Part shown: piece after piece, positions 1 through 7,921 of the stretch
Position numbering within the stretch: the stretch's first letter is position 1
Layout of the letters: every line of letters starts with the position of its first letter
Source of the DNA: Elizabethkingia meningoseptica_A
GTDB lineage: Bacteria > Bacteroidota > Bacteroidia > Flavobacteriales > Weeksellaceae
NCBI RefSeq assembly: GCF_045762675.1
Contig: NZ_JBJDLK010000001.1
Span: 186,001-250,000, forward strand
Direction of reading: 5' to 3'
DNA: 64,000 bases
Translations under genes and position numbers: made by a program
Notes under the pieces: generated by a model
Seen by the model: only the letters and a program-made list of their open reading frames with translations
Told to the model about the DNA's origin: nothing
Database searches by the model: none

Positions 1-135
1 GATATTCAGGTAGGCTTTATCGCACTGAATAAAAAGGGAGAATACGGAGCCTACTGTATTCAGGACGGGTTTAACTTTGCAGTACACGATCAGAAAGGAA
101 ACCGTTTGGAAAAACCTGAGTTCGCGTTGAAATAA
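1..135 (+). CDS. Glycosylasparaginase, C-terminal end (partial)
   Basis: The reading frame is open from base 1 and stops at 133-135, giving the last 44 residues of a protein cut by the window edge. The segment VGFIALNKKGEYGAYCIQ followed by a short tail matches my memory of the beta-subunit end of N4-(beta-N-acetylglucosaminyl)-L-asparaginase, the Ntn hydrolase that cleaves the GlcNAc-Asn bond of N-glycans. The enzyme is known from Elizabethkingia meningoseptica. The catalytic Thr and the signal peptide lie outside the window. It is followed closely by a lipoprotein gene and cutC, so it probably heads this operon. Confidence 0.75.
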   Translation, partial: DIQVGFIALNKKGEYGAYCIQDGFNFAVHDQKGNRLEKPEFALK

Positions 136-156
136 AATCCATTTATAAAAAACGAT

Positions 157-714
157 ATGATGAAAAAAATATTGATGATGAGCGCTTTTGCCATTCTTTC
201 ATGTAAAGAAAGGCCAAAGAAAGAAGTCGCTGATTTTAGTGTGCAGCAATCAGGAAATGCTGTATATGAAAATGAACAAAAATCTGCGGATGAAGCTCAA
301 AAATGGCTCACGGTTCATGTTGAAAATTATTTTGCCGGTGATTTAGGAAAGCTGGATAAAATGATGCAGGATATGACAACCAAAGACTATTATGACTACA
401 AAAGCGATGCGATGAACATTGATATGGATGTAGACGGAAGTCTTACCCAAAAGGAATTTGAGCAAAAGTGGAAAAATAAATTTGATACCAGCAAAGCCGG
501 AATAAACATAGGCTTTTTAATCAGCGGACAGGACTGGGATATGGTAAAGCTTACACAATGTAAACTGATTTCGCAGACTGCTGATAGTTTTATGTTTGAT
601 GTGGTGCTTACAGACCAGCCACATAAAGTCAGCTATCCTGTAAAAGTGAAGCTTGTAAAAGAAAATACAGGTTTCCTTATTGCCGATGTATTACAGGAGA
701 ATCCCGAAATATAA
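157..714 (+). CDS. Small predicted lipoprotein, unknown function
   Basis: This 185-residue protein begins with a short charged and hydrophobic leader ending in an AILSC lipobox, so it should be lipidated on Cys15/16 and exported. ATG codons at 157 and 160 are both possible starts. The mature part is soluble and charged, with a Lys/Glu-rich stretch right after the Cys and no catalytic motif I recognise. It resembles small DUF4878/NTF2-like lipoproteins in size only. It lies 21 bp after glycosylasparaginase and 15 bp before cutC, so co-transcription is likely. The function is unknown. Confidence 0.75.
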   Translation: MMKKILMMSAFAILSCKERPKKEVADFSVQQSGNAVYENEQKSADEAQKWLTVHVENYFAGDLGKLDKMMQDMTTKDYYDYKSDAMNIDMDVDGSLTQKEFEQKWKNKFDTSKAGINIGFLISGQDWDMVKLTQCKLISQTADSFMFDVVLTDQPHKVSYPVKVKLVKENTGFLIADVLQENPEI

Positions 715-729
715 ACGATTATAATATCC

Positions 730-1395
730 ATGACAAAAATAGAAGTGGCTTGTTTTAGCGAGCAGTCGGCTCTTGTTGCCGCAAAAGAAGGGGCAGACAG
801 AATAGAGCTTTGTGAAAACTATGCAGAGGGAGGACTAACGCCTGAAAAGGAAACTTTAAAGAAACTGAAAGCTGGTTTTTCCACACCTGTTTTCACGATG
901 ATCAGACCAAGAGGTGGTGGATTTCAGTATACCGATGCGGAATTTGAAACGATGAAAACAGAATTGACAGCGCTAAAAGAAGCGGGTGCTGATGGTTTTG
1001 TTTTTGGTTTCCTTACTCCGGACAACGAAGTAGATGTGGTAAAGAATAAAGCACTAGTTGAACTGGCAGACGGACTGCCTTGTACATTCCACCGTGCATT
1101 CGACAGAATTCAGGATAAGGAAAAAGCACTGGAAGAGGTGATTAACTGTGGATTTGCTACAATCCTGACTTCCGGAGGAGAGCATCCGGCTATGGAAGGT
1201 CTTTCTAAATTAAAGCTTATTCAGGAGCAGGCAGACGGGCGGATTACTATTCTGGTAGGTGGTGGCGTACGCTCTTCCAATGTTGGTGAACTGAAAAAGT
1301 ATTTTGATTTTGTACATTCAGCCTGTATTACCGACGGTACTGAAAATATAGATGCTGAGGAACTGAAAGCGATAAAAACAGTAATTAATAATTAG
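730..1395 (+). CDS. cutC: CutC family protein
   Basis: This 221-residue TIM-barrel protein shows the CutC signatures: an N-terminal KIEVACFSEQSALVA strand-helix, the GADRIELCENYAEGGLTP loop, the MIRPRGGGF motif near residue 60, and a late GGVR turn. CutC was first linked to copper tolerance in E. coli; its biochemical role is unsettled. Length is normal for the short bacterial form. No signal peptide is present, so it is cytoplasmic. It starts 15 bp after the lipoprotein gene and ends 1 bp before the SGNH hydrolase, typical of an operon. Confidence 0.93.
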   Translation: MTKIEVACFSEQSALVAAKEGADRIELCENYAEGGLTPEKETLKKLKAGFSTPVFTMIRPRGGGFQYTDAEFETMKTELTALKEAGADGFVFGFLTPDNEVDVVKNKALVELADGLPCTFHRAFDRIQDKEKALEEVINCGFATILTSGGEHPAMEGLSKLKLIQEQADGRITILVGGGVRSSNVGELKKYFDFVHSACITDGTENIDAEELKAIKTVINN

Positions 1396-1396
1396 A

Positions 1397-2017
1397 ATGA
1401 TCAATTGTCTGTTTTTTGGTGACTCAATTACCTATGGTGAATATGATGGGATTTCAGGTGGCTGGACGGACATTTTGAAACGCCATTTCCACTTCAGATT
1501 CTACAATGAAAATATTCAGGAACTCAATGTTTTTAATTTAGGAATAGGCGGGGAAACAACCGACGGATTGCTGAAACGTTTTTATACAGAAGCGAATGCA
1601 AGAACATCACCGGATGAAAATCTTATTTTCTTTGCTTACGGCGCGAACGATGTCGCTTTTAAAAACGGACAGCAGATGGCAGATCAGGAAAAGTTTCTGG
1701 CCAACCTTACCGAAGCTGTAAGGCAGGCAAAAAAGATAACTTCTAAATTATATATCATCAGTATTCTGCCGGTAGCCTCGGCTATAGACGGAATTACCGT
1801 TCCTTCGGGAAAACAGCGGTCAAATCAGATGATTAAACAATATAACACGTTGCTTCAGCAGCTGTCCGTACAGCATGAAGCAACGTATATTGATGTATAC
1901 AATCCATTCTTTGAAAACAAAGATGTTTATTTGTCCAGAGATGGTGTACATCCCAATGATAAAGGCTATCAGTTTATAGCAGAACAGATAAAGCCTCTTA
2001 TAGAAAAATTTTTGTAA
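1397..2017 (+). CDS. SGNH/GDSL-type hydrolase
   Basis: The 206-residue protein has all four SGNH blocks in order: GDS with nucleophile Ser10, a Gly in GIGGETTDG (about 49-57), GAND with Asn84, and DGVHPND with Asp182 and His185. It is therefore an active-looking esterase, lipase or deacetylase of the GDSL superfamily; the substrate cannot be read from sequence. There is no signal peptide, so it should be cytoplasmic. Its ATG follows the cutC stop by one base, so translation is probably coupled, and a rho-independent terminator follows within 20 bp. Confidence 0.9.
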   Translation: MINCLFFGDSITYGEYDGISGGWTDILKRHFHFRFYNENIQELNVFNLGIGGETTDGLLKRFYTEANARTSPDENLIFFAYGANDVAFKNGQQMADQEKFLANLTEAVRQAKKITSKLYIISILPVASAIDGITVPSGKQRSNQMIKQYNTLLQQLSVQHEATYIDVYNPFFENKDVYLSRDGVHPNDKGYQFIAEQIKPLIEKFL

Positions 2018-2030
2018 GACGTTTTAATAT

Positions 2031-2071
2031 AAAAAAGGCTGTTTTTCAATCCTTTGAAAACAGCCTTTTAT
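2031..2071 (+). terminator. Rho-independent terminator after the SGNH gene
   Basis: AAAGGCTGTTTT pairs with AAAACAGCCTTT around a 10-base loop, with A and T runs on either side. It closes the plus-strand operon and faces the end of the convergent minus-strand gene that stops at 2173. Confidence 0.8.
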
Positions 2072-2172
2072 GTTTTTACAATGATTCATTTCCTCTGTAA
2101 AATTCATCATAGTTCTAAAAATAATATTTGGATTTGAAATTAAATTATAACTTTTGATGGGTAATGGAATTA

Positions 2173-3069
2173 TTATCTGTAATCTATCCTGTTGGAGTCA
2201 GTGTCTTTAAGCTGTTTTACAATATGTTCAGGAATTTCATCACTGTTAATAGGGAAACTTATGGAATCGGAAATAAAGCTTTTCCTGTCCGCTTTCCTGA
2301 ATATTTCAAACAAAGCTATTGGTTCATAGTTGAAACTGATACAGGTACTGACAAAATGGAGCTCTTGGAGTTTATAATCCGGATTTTTAAGCTTTTCTTT
2401 AATGTCCTTTATCCTTGAAATAAAATGTCGCTGTCTGATGAATGTATTACTGTTCATGATGATAAAAACATAATCTGAATAGGCTGATACTTTTCCAAAA
2501 TATTTATGATGATCTCCGCCGCTTCTTTCTATGAAATATTCTCCGGTAGTTTCAGACTTATAAATTTCCATAGCAGACCTCCATATCCGATCTTCTTTTT
2601 CCTGTTGCGGATTTTCCGGAAAATTCCTGTTATAGGAATACCAACAGCCAGCCAGACGGTCTAAAAGAGCAGTATTCATGGCCATATTATTGATTTCAAT
2701 TTTAAGATCATTAAAATTGAATGATTCTGTATTGGAATTAATAAAATCAATATAATTAGAATAACCCAGTACTTTTACGATAAGACTTAATTTAGTCAGA
2801 TTCGGTTTGCTGAGGTTTGCATTTTCATTCTGAAAGAATTTCTTGAGTTTATTAATAATGAGGTGTTCATAAAGATAATTTGTTCCCAGAAGATCAGGCT
2901 CTTTTTTTATTCCTTTTTCTTTATGATGGGTTACAATAAGCTCATTTAGCTCAACACATATATATGACCATTCGGTTTTTGTGATATCTTCCCATCGGTT
3001 TTTCCTTAGAAAATGGCTGCCTAAGAAATTCATCAGCTTTTCCAAGTGCAGAATATCTTCCTTTTTCAT
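2173..3069 (-). CDS. Hypothetical protein, 298 aa
   Basis: I do not recognise this family. The protein is soluble, charged and has no signal peptide or membrane segment. The N-terminal 120 residues look helical and include a pattern (LLGTNYLYEHLI, then GYSNYIDFI) that I have seen in N-terminal modules of other Bacteroidetes proteins of unknown function. The rest is mixed alpha/beta with several Trp/Tyr residues and no obvious catalytic motif. It diverges from the GRDP-like gene across 116 bp and converges on the SGNH operon. The size and the lack of a competing frame support a real gene. Confidence 0.75.
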   Translation of the reverse strand: MKKEDILHLEKLMNFLGSHFLRKNRWEDITKTEWSYICVELNELIVTHHKEKGIKKEPDLLGTNYLYEHLIINKLKKFFQNENANLSKPNLTKLSLIVKVLGYSNYIDFINSNTESFNFNDLKIEINNMAMNTALLDRLAGCWYSYNRNFPENPQQEKEDRIWRSAMEIYKSETTGEYFIERSGGDHHKYFGKVSAYSDYVFIIMNSNTFIRQRHFISRIKDIKEKLKNPDYKLQELHFVSTCISFNYEPIALFEIFRKADRKSFISDSISFPINSDEIPEHIVKQLKDTDSNRIDYR

Positions 3070-3185
3070 ATGTATTTATTCTATAAGACTAATTTAAGAC
3101 TTTTATACATCTTAAAAAGACTTTTGAAAGACTTTTATATTTTAAAAATAAATAATATTTGAGTAGGAACTAAAAGTTAAAAGCA

Positions 3186-3881
3186 ATGGAAACAAAGCCT
3201 TTATTAAGAGACGAATTTCTTTGGAATAGAATCATGGGATTTTCCTTAGATGCCCCGGATGCTGAATATCCTTTTTCAAAAAAACTTGCAAAAGAAGAAA
3301 ACTGGAGTCCTGATTTTACAAAGAAGGCAATAGAAGAATATAAAAAGTTTATATACCTCTGCTGCATTTTTCCGAACGGTGCCTCACCAAGTAAGATTGT
3401 AGATAAGGTTTGGCATATGCATCTGATCTATACCTGGAGCTACTGGGAAGAGTTTTGTCCCGTTATTTTAAAGAGAAACATTCATCATCATCCTTCAAAA
3501 GGGGGAAATGCAGAGAATAATAAACATAATGACTGGTTTTTGGAAACCCTGGAAAACTATAAAGCGGTTTTCCATTCTGATGCTCCGGAAGATATTTGGC
3601 TGCAAAAAGAAAACCGGGTTATAAAAAAGCATTGGTGGCAGAGATTGCGTGCTATTCCTTTTTCGATGCTGCTTTTAATGCTTACTTCCTGCAATGGAGA
3701 GACTGTAAATACATTGATATATACAGTTCTGATTATTCTGGTAGTATTAGGGTTTAGTCTTTTTAAGTCACTATTTCAGAATAATGATGATGAAAATGAT
3801 GGGAATATAGGATCGGATGGAAGCGGAAGTTGTGAAGGAGGTAGTAGTTGCGGTGGCGGATGTGGTGGATGTAGTAATTAA
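3186..3881 (+). CDS. Glycine-rich-domain-protein-like membrane protein with Gly/Cys tail
   Basis: Residues 1-130 resemble the GRDP-like domain (PF07173 type): a helical module with the hallmark VDKVWHMHLIYTWSYWEEFC near residue 75. A hydrophobic segment at about 160-195 follows, containing LLLMLTSC, then an acidic linker (DDENDG) and a tail made almost only of Gly, Ser and Cys (CGGGCGGC near the end). Bacteroidetes relatives share this layout, but the function is unknown. The Cys cluster could bind metal or form disulfides; this is inference. A 114-residue membrane protein follows after 7 bp and is probably co-expressed. Confidence 0.8.
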   Translation: METKPLLRDEFLWNRIMGFSLDAPDAEYPFSKKLAKEENWSPDFTKKAIEEYKKFIYLCCIFPNGASPSKIVDKVWHMHLIYTWSYWEEFCPVILKRNIHHHPSKGGNAENNKHNDWFLETLENYKAVFHSDAPEDIWLQKENRVIKKHWWQRLRAIPFSMLLLMLTSCNGETVNTLIYTVLIILVVLGFSLFKSLFQNNDDENDGNIGSDGSGSCEGGSSCGGGCGGCSN

Positions 3882-3888
3882 AAAAACA

Positions 3889-4233
3889 ATGATGATGAAA
3901 AATATAATCATACATTCAGCTTCGGTAATAATAGCTTTTGTATGGCTTATTATAACGTGTGGAACATTCAACCCGATCATCATCAAAGGACCGGATTTCC
4001 TGAAATTCTATGTAATCCTGACCTTTGGGTTCTATAGCTCTGTTTTCTTATTACAGCTATTCAAAGCAACCATTTCGGGAATAACCTTGTTTTTTATGAT
4101 CCTTATTTTTATTCTGGGTATTATAAAGTTGGTCAGAGGATGGATGCTGGAAAAACCTATTGGTTTTTTAATACTGATTTTATTGATACAGGGTATTATA
4201 ATTATGCTTTTACAGATCAGGAGCAAATTCTGA
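3889..4233 (+). CDS. Small integral membrane protein, 114 aa
   Basis: Starting at the ATG cluster at 3889-3897, the protein is almost entirely hydrophobic, with about four membrane helices separated by short polar turns and a basic C-terminus (LLQIRSKF). The open frame extends upstream to 3817, but that part overlaps the Gly/Cys tail of the previous gene in another frame and encodes a Val/Lys-biased string, so I chose 3889. The 7-bp gap to the GRDP-like gene suggests a functional pair. No family is recognised. Confidence 0.65.
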   Translation: MMMKNIIIHSASVIIAFVWLIITCGTFNPIIIKGPDFLKFYVILTFGFYSSVFLLQLFKATISGITLFFMILIFILGIIKLVRGWMLEKPIGFLILILLIQGIIIMLLQIRSKF

Positions 4234-4344
4234 AAGTTATAAATAATAAAATCTTTGTTTACCCATTTCCAAATAGACCAAAAGTCACTATAGTCCTTTT
4301 ATTTTACGGCAAAACTCCTTATTTTCGTGGTTCATTCGTTGATT

Positions 4345-6834
4345 ATGAAGCATCCCATTTACTTACTAATAACATTAGGATTGGTATCAAAGCTTTCGGG
4401 ACAGGAAGTTACAAGAAGTCTTTCCGGAGAAAGCTGGACGTTTAAAAACGCAAAAGAGAACAAGTGGTACACTGCCTCCGTACCGGGAACAGTACATACT
4501 GACCTGATGGCTAATAAGGTAATTCCGGATCCTTATCAGGATGAAAATGAAAAGAAAGTTCAATGGATTGAAAAAGAAGACTGGGCTTACCAGACAACTT
4601 TTAAAATTACAGATGAGGAGCTTAAAAACCAGCAGGCGGAATTAATTTTCGACGGGCTGGACACTTATGCTGAAATATACCTGAATGGTAAGCAGATCCG
4701 AAAAACGGATAATATGTTCCGGCAATGGACGATTCCTGTAAAAGATATACTGGTGAAAGGAGATAACCTGCTGCAGGTAAAATTCAGATCCAGTGTAAAT
4801 GTGGGGAATGAGCTGGTGAAGAAAATACCGTTTCAGCTGCCGGAAAGCCCGAGAAGCGTGGTGCGTAAGGCGCAGTATCAGTTTGGCTGGGACTGGGGAC
4901 CGCGTCTGGTAACAGCCGGTATATGGAAAGATGTAAAACTTAACTTCTGGAACAATGCCAAAATAGAGAACATTCAGCTGGAGCAAAAATCCCTGACCAC
5001 TGTAAAAGGGCAATTGTCTTTTAATATTGAAGTGATTGCGGAGAAAGCCGGAAATTATAAAGTTTCGGTGAATAATCTTTACTCAAAAAGCTTTGCGTTA
5101 CAGAAAGGACTGAACAAAATAGCTATTCCGTATGAAGTTAAAAATCCAAAATTGTGGCAACCTAACGGCTGGGGAAAACCTGAATTGTATGATTTTAAGG
5201 TAACGCTGACTGAAGGAGCTAAAAAATTAGATGAAGAAAATCTAAGACATGGTTTCCGTACCGTGAAACTGATACAGGAGAAAGATGCAAAAGGAAAGTC
5301 TTTTTACTTCCTGGTAAATGGTAAACCTCTGTATGCAAAAGGAACCAACTGGATTCCTGCAGACAGCTTTCTGCCGAGAATAACTAAAGAAAAATACAAC
5401 CAGCTGGTAAAAGATTCCAGGGATGCGAATATGAACATGATCAGAATCTGGGGCGGTGGTGTTTATGAAGATGAAGCTTTTTATAAAGCCTGTGATGAAA
5501 ACGGGATTCTGGTATGGCAGGATTTTATGTTTGCCGGAAGTTTTTATCCTTCGGATGATGCATTTGTGGAAAATGTAAAAGAAGAAGTGAAATATCAGGT
5601 AAGACGCTTGCAAAACCATCCGTCCATAGCATTATGGTGCGGAAATAATGAAGTAGATGAGGCAATTGTCAACTGGGGATATCAGAAACAGTATAAATAT
5701 ACAAAACAGGATTCTTTACAGGTATGGAAAGATTACCGTAAAGTTTTCCACGAGGTCATTCCACAGACTTTACAAGAAAACCTCACGGCTGAGAATAATA
5801 TCTATTGGCCAAGTTCGCCATCTGTCGGATGGGGACATAAAGAGAGTCTTACTGAAGGCGATTCCCATTACTGGGGTGTATGGTGGGGTGAACAGCCATT
5901 TGAGGTATATGAAGAAAAAGTTCCGCGTTTCGCCTCGGAATACGGCGTGCAGGGAATGCCAGGACTGGAAGCTGTAAAGTCTATGTTTTCAGGTAAAGAA
6001 GATTTCAACTTGCAAAATGCAGTGATCAAAGCACATGAGAAACACCCGAGAGGCTGGCAGATCATTGATGGTTATATGTCGAGATACTATACACCACAGA
6101 CAGACTTTGTAAAATATAATTATGTTTCACAATTGCTGCAGGCACGTGCCATGCAGGTAGCTATTGAAGCCCACCGCCGTGCAAAACCATATAATATGGG
6201 ATCGTTATACTGGCAGATTAATGACTGCTGGCCGGTAGTATCATGGGCTTCGGTTGATTATCTGGGCAACTGGAAAGCTGCCCATTACCAGATAAAAAGA
6301 AGTTTTGAGCAGCAACTGATTGCGGTAGAGCAAAAAGACGGTATGCTGAAAACGTATGTAGTCAACGATGATCTGAAAAATTTCAAGTCTGTAAGATTAA
6401 GTGTTTCGGTTCAGAAATTCAACGGCGAGATTGTTAATGAGTTCGATGAGACTGATCAGAAGCTTGATGCAAATTCAAAGATTGAGTTTCATCCTGTAAA
6501 AGCAGCAGATCTGGTGAAAAAAGAATTGCAAAACCAGGTGGTTGTAAATTATATTCTGAAGGATGAAAATAGTCATCAGCTGGCTGAAAATAATTTTTAC
6601 TTCGTTCAGCCTAAAGATCTGAAACTAACGAAACCGAATATTACCGTTAAAAAAATATCGGCTACCGAGATAGAAGTATCCACAGATGTTCTGGCAAAAG
6701 ATGTTTATTTAATAGGAGATACACACTTTAGTGATAATTTCTTTGATCTTTTACCTCATACTAAAAAGAGAATTACATTATCGAAACCTTTAGATAAAAT
6801 AGAATTTATGAGTTTATGGGACACCATAAAATGA
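4345..6834 (+). CDS. Beta-mannosidase, glycoside hydrolase family 2
   Basis: This secreted 829-residue enzyme should remove non-reducing terminal beta-mannose from oligosaccharides. A signal peptide (MKHPIYLLITLGLVSKLSG) is followed by the GH2 sugar-binding domain (about 25-200, with the QFGWDWGPR motif typical of beta-mannosidases), the Ig-like domain, the TIM barrel and a C-terminal beta domain. The catalytic acid/base is Glu436 in WCGNNEV and the nucleophile is Glu532 in FASEYGVQG. An upstream GTG at 4327 would place six residues before the signal peptide, so the ATG at 4345 is preferred. With the neighbouring fucosidase and the upstream glycosylasparaginase it suggests host glycan breakdown. 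Confidence 0.93.
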   Translation: MKHPIYLLITLGLVSKLSGQEVTRSLSGESWTFKNAKENKWYTASVPGTVHTDLMANKVIPDPYQDENEKKVQWIEKEDWAYQTTFKITDEELKNQQAELIFDGLDTYAEIYLNGKQIRKTDNMFRQWTIPVKDILVKGDNLLQVKFRSSVNVGNELVKKIPFQLPESPRSVVRKAQYQFGWDWGPRLVTAGIWKDVKLNFWNNAKIENIQLEQKSLTTVKGQLSFNIEVIAEKAGNYKVSVNNLYSKSFALQKGLNKIAIPYEVKNPKLWQPNGWGKPELYDFKVTLTEGAKKLDEENLRHGFRTVKLIQEKDAKGKSFYFLVNGKPLYAKGTNWIPADSFLPRITKEKYNQLVKDSRDANMNMIRIWGGGVYEDEAFYKACDENGILVWQDFMFAGSFYPSDDAFVENVKEEVKYQVRRLQNHPSIALWCGNNEVDEAIVNWGYQKQYKYTKQDSLQVWKDYRKVFHEVIPQTLQENLTAENNIYWPSSPSVGWGHKESLTEGDSHYWGVWWGEQPFEVYEEKVPRFASEYGVQGMPGLEAVKSMFSGKEDFNLQNAVIKAHEKHPRGWQIIDGYMSRYYTPQTDFVKYNYVSQLLQARAMQVAIEAHRRAKPYNMGSLYWQINDCWPVVSWASVDYLGNWKAAHYQIKRSFEQQLIAVEQKDGMLKTYVVNDDLKNFKSVRLSVSVQKFNGEIVNEFDETDQKLDANSKIEFHPVKAADLVKKELQNQVVVNYILKDENSHQLAENNFYFVQPKDLKLTKPNITVKKISATEIEVSTDVLAKDVYLIGDTHFSDNFFDLLPHTKKRITLSKPLDKIEFMSLWDTIK

Positions 6835-6902
6835 TTGAATGAGGTAATAGGGTTTTTATAAAAAATCAATCTCTTTTTTAGAGATTTTACAACAGGCTGA
6901 AG

Positions 6903-6910
6903 TACCTTTG
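6903..6910 (+). promoter_or_regulatory. Bacteroidetes -7 promoter element for the AEC gene
   Basis: TACCTTTG matches the Bacteroidetes -7 consensus TAnnTTTG and lies 17 bp before the ATG at 6928. No clear TTG is seen about 20 bp upstream, so only half of the promoter is supported. Confidence 0.55.
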
Positions 6911-6927
6911 CACCTTAAAAATGTGTG

Positions 6928-7836
6928 ATGATTAATTTTGTGCTGATTGTAGTTTGTATTGTGGCGGGGATGATTTTTAAGGCAACCAGGTCTATTCATC
7001 CCGATGCACATAAAGGTATTAATACCTGGATTCTTTATATCGCCTTACCGGCGGTTTCATTTAAATACCTCCCAAAAGTACAGTGGTCACAGGAAATGCT
7101 TTTTCCAATAGTGTCCACTTTTTTTATAGCCATAGGCAGCTGGTTTTTTATGATGCTGTACAGCAGAAAAAAAGGATATTCTGCAAGATCCAGAAGTACA
7201 CTGGAACTGGCAAGTGGCTACAGCAACACTTCTTTTATAGGATTTCCGCTTATTAGCGCCCTGTACGGAGAAGGTCTTTTAAGTATTGCTATTATTTGTG
7301 ATCAGACCATGTTTTTAGCACTTTCCACACTGGGGATAGTAGCTGCTTTACGAGGCGGAAGCCAATCCGGAAGTATTAGTGCAAAATTCATATTGAAACG
7401 CCTGTTTACCTTTCCGCCGTTTTTAGGCTGTGTAGGGGCTTTGCTTCTTTCGCAGGTCGTCAATCTGGAACCTGTTGAACCTTTTTTTGATAAGCTGGCT
7501 GCAACAGTAGGTCCTTTGGCTTTATTTTCTGTAGGTTTACAGCTGAAATTTAACGGCTGGAAGAAGCTTATTCCGCAGATTTCCACATCTATGCTGTACA
7601 AGTTATTACTGGCTCCGGCAGCAGTTTTGGGAATGGCACTTCTTTTCGGTATTAAAGGAAATGTGGCAAAAGTAAGTATTCTGGAATCGGCGATGCCTAC
7701 TTTAATATCTTCCAGTATTATTGCAGAACAGTTTAAGCTGAATACAAAATTAACCAACCTGATTATCGGGATAAGTATTGTCGTCGGGTTTTTCTCTATA
7801 CTGGCATGGTTCGGCGTAGTGGAATACCTTTTTTAA
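6928..7836 (+). CDS. AEC family transporter
   Basis: This integral membrane protein of about 302 residues belongs to the auxin efflux carrier (AEC) family of bile/arsenite/riboflavin-type secondary transporters. It has about ten helices, the early NTWILYIALPAVSFKYLP segment (a conserved N-terminal helix with its Pro) and a late SILESAMPTLISSSIIAEQF segment like the second conserved half. The solute is unknown; family members export or import organic acids. The GTG at 6925 directly precedes the ATG at 6928; I take the ATG. It stands alone between the mannosidase and a convergent fucosidase gene. Confidence 0.9.
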   Translation: MINFVLIVVCIVAGMIFKATRSIHPDAHKGINTWILYIALPAVSFKYLPKVQWSQEMLFPIVSTFFIAIGSWFFMMLYSRKKGYSARSRSTLELASGYSNTSFIGFPLISALYGEGLLSIAIICDQTMFLALSTLGIVAALRGGSQSGSISAKFILKRLFTFPPFLGCVGALLLSQVVNLEPVEPFFDKLAATVGPLALFSVGLQLKFNGWKKLIPQISTSMLYKLLLAPAAVLGMALLFGIKGNVAKVSILESAMPTLISSSIIAEQFKLNTKLTNLIIGISIVVGFFSILAWFGVVEYLF

Positions 7837-7880
7837 AGTATGGCGTTAGAAGTGGGAAATTAGAAATTAGAGGTTAGAAA

Positions 7881-7915
7881 AAGCCTTGGCAAGGTTCTGA
7901 ACCTTGCCAAGGCTT
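7881..7915. terminator. Bidirectional hairpin terminator between convergent genes
   Basis: Two perfect 16-base arms (AAGCCTTGGCAAGGTT and its complement) enclose a three-base loop, CTG. It lies between the AEC stop at 7836 and the fucosidase stop at 7922 and could stop transcription from both sides. T-runs are short, so it may also be a dispersed palindrome used as a terminator. Confidence 0.65.
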
Positions 7916-7921
7916 AATATA

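Noticed and set aside
2164..2418. Plus-strand 84-residue frame
   Set aside because: It lies fully antisense to the 298-residue gene, has an aromatic-rich composition typical of antisense frames and no promoter.
4140..4445. 101-residue frame bridging the small membrane gene and the mannosidase
   Set aside because: It overlaps both real genes in another frame, lacks family features, and would cover the mannosidase signal peptide.
6870..6895. Hairpin AATCTC/GAGATT after the mannosidase gene
   Set aside because: The stem is only six AT-rich pairs; it is too weak to call a terminator.
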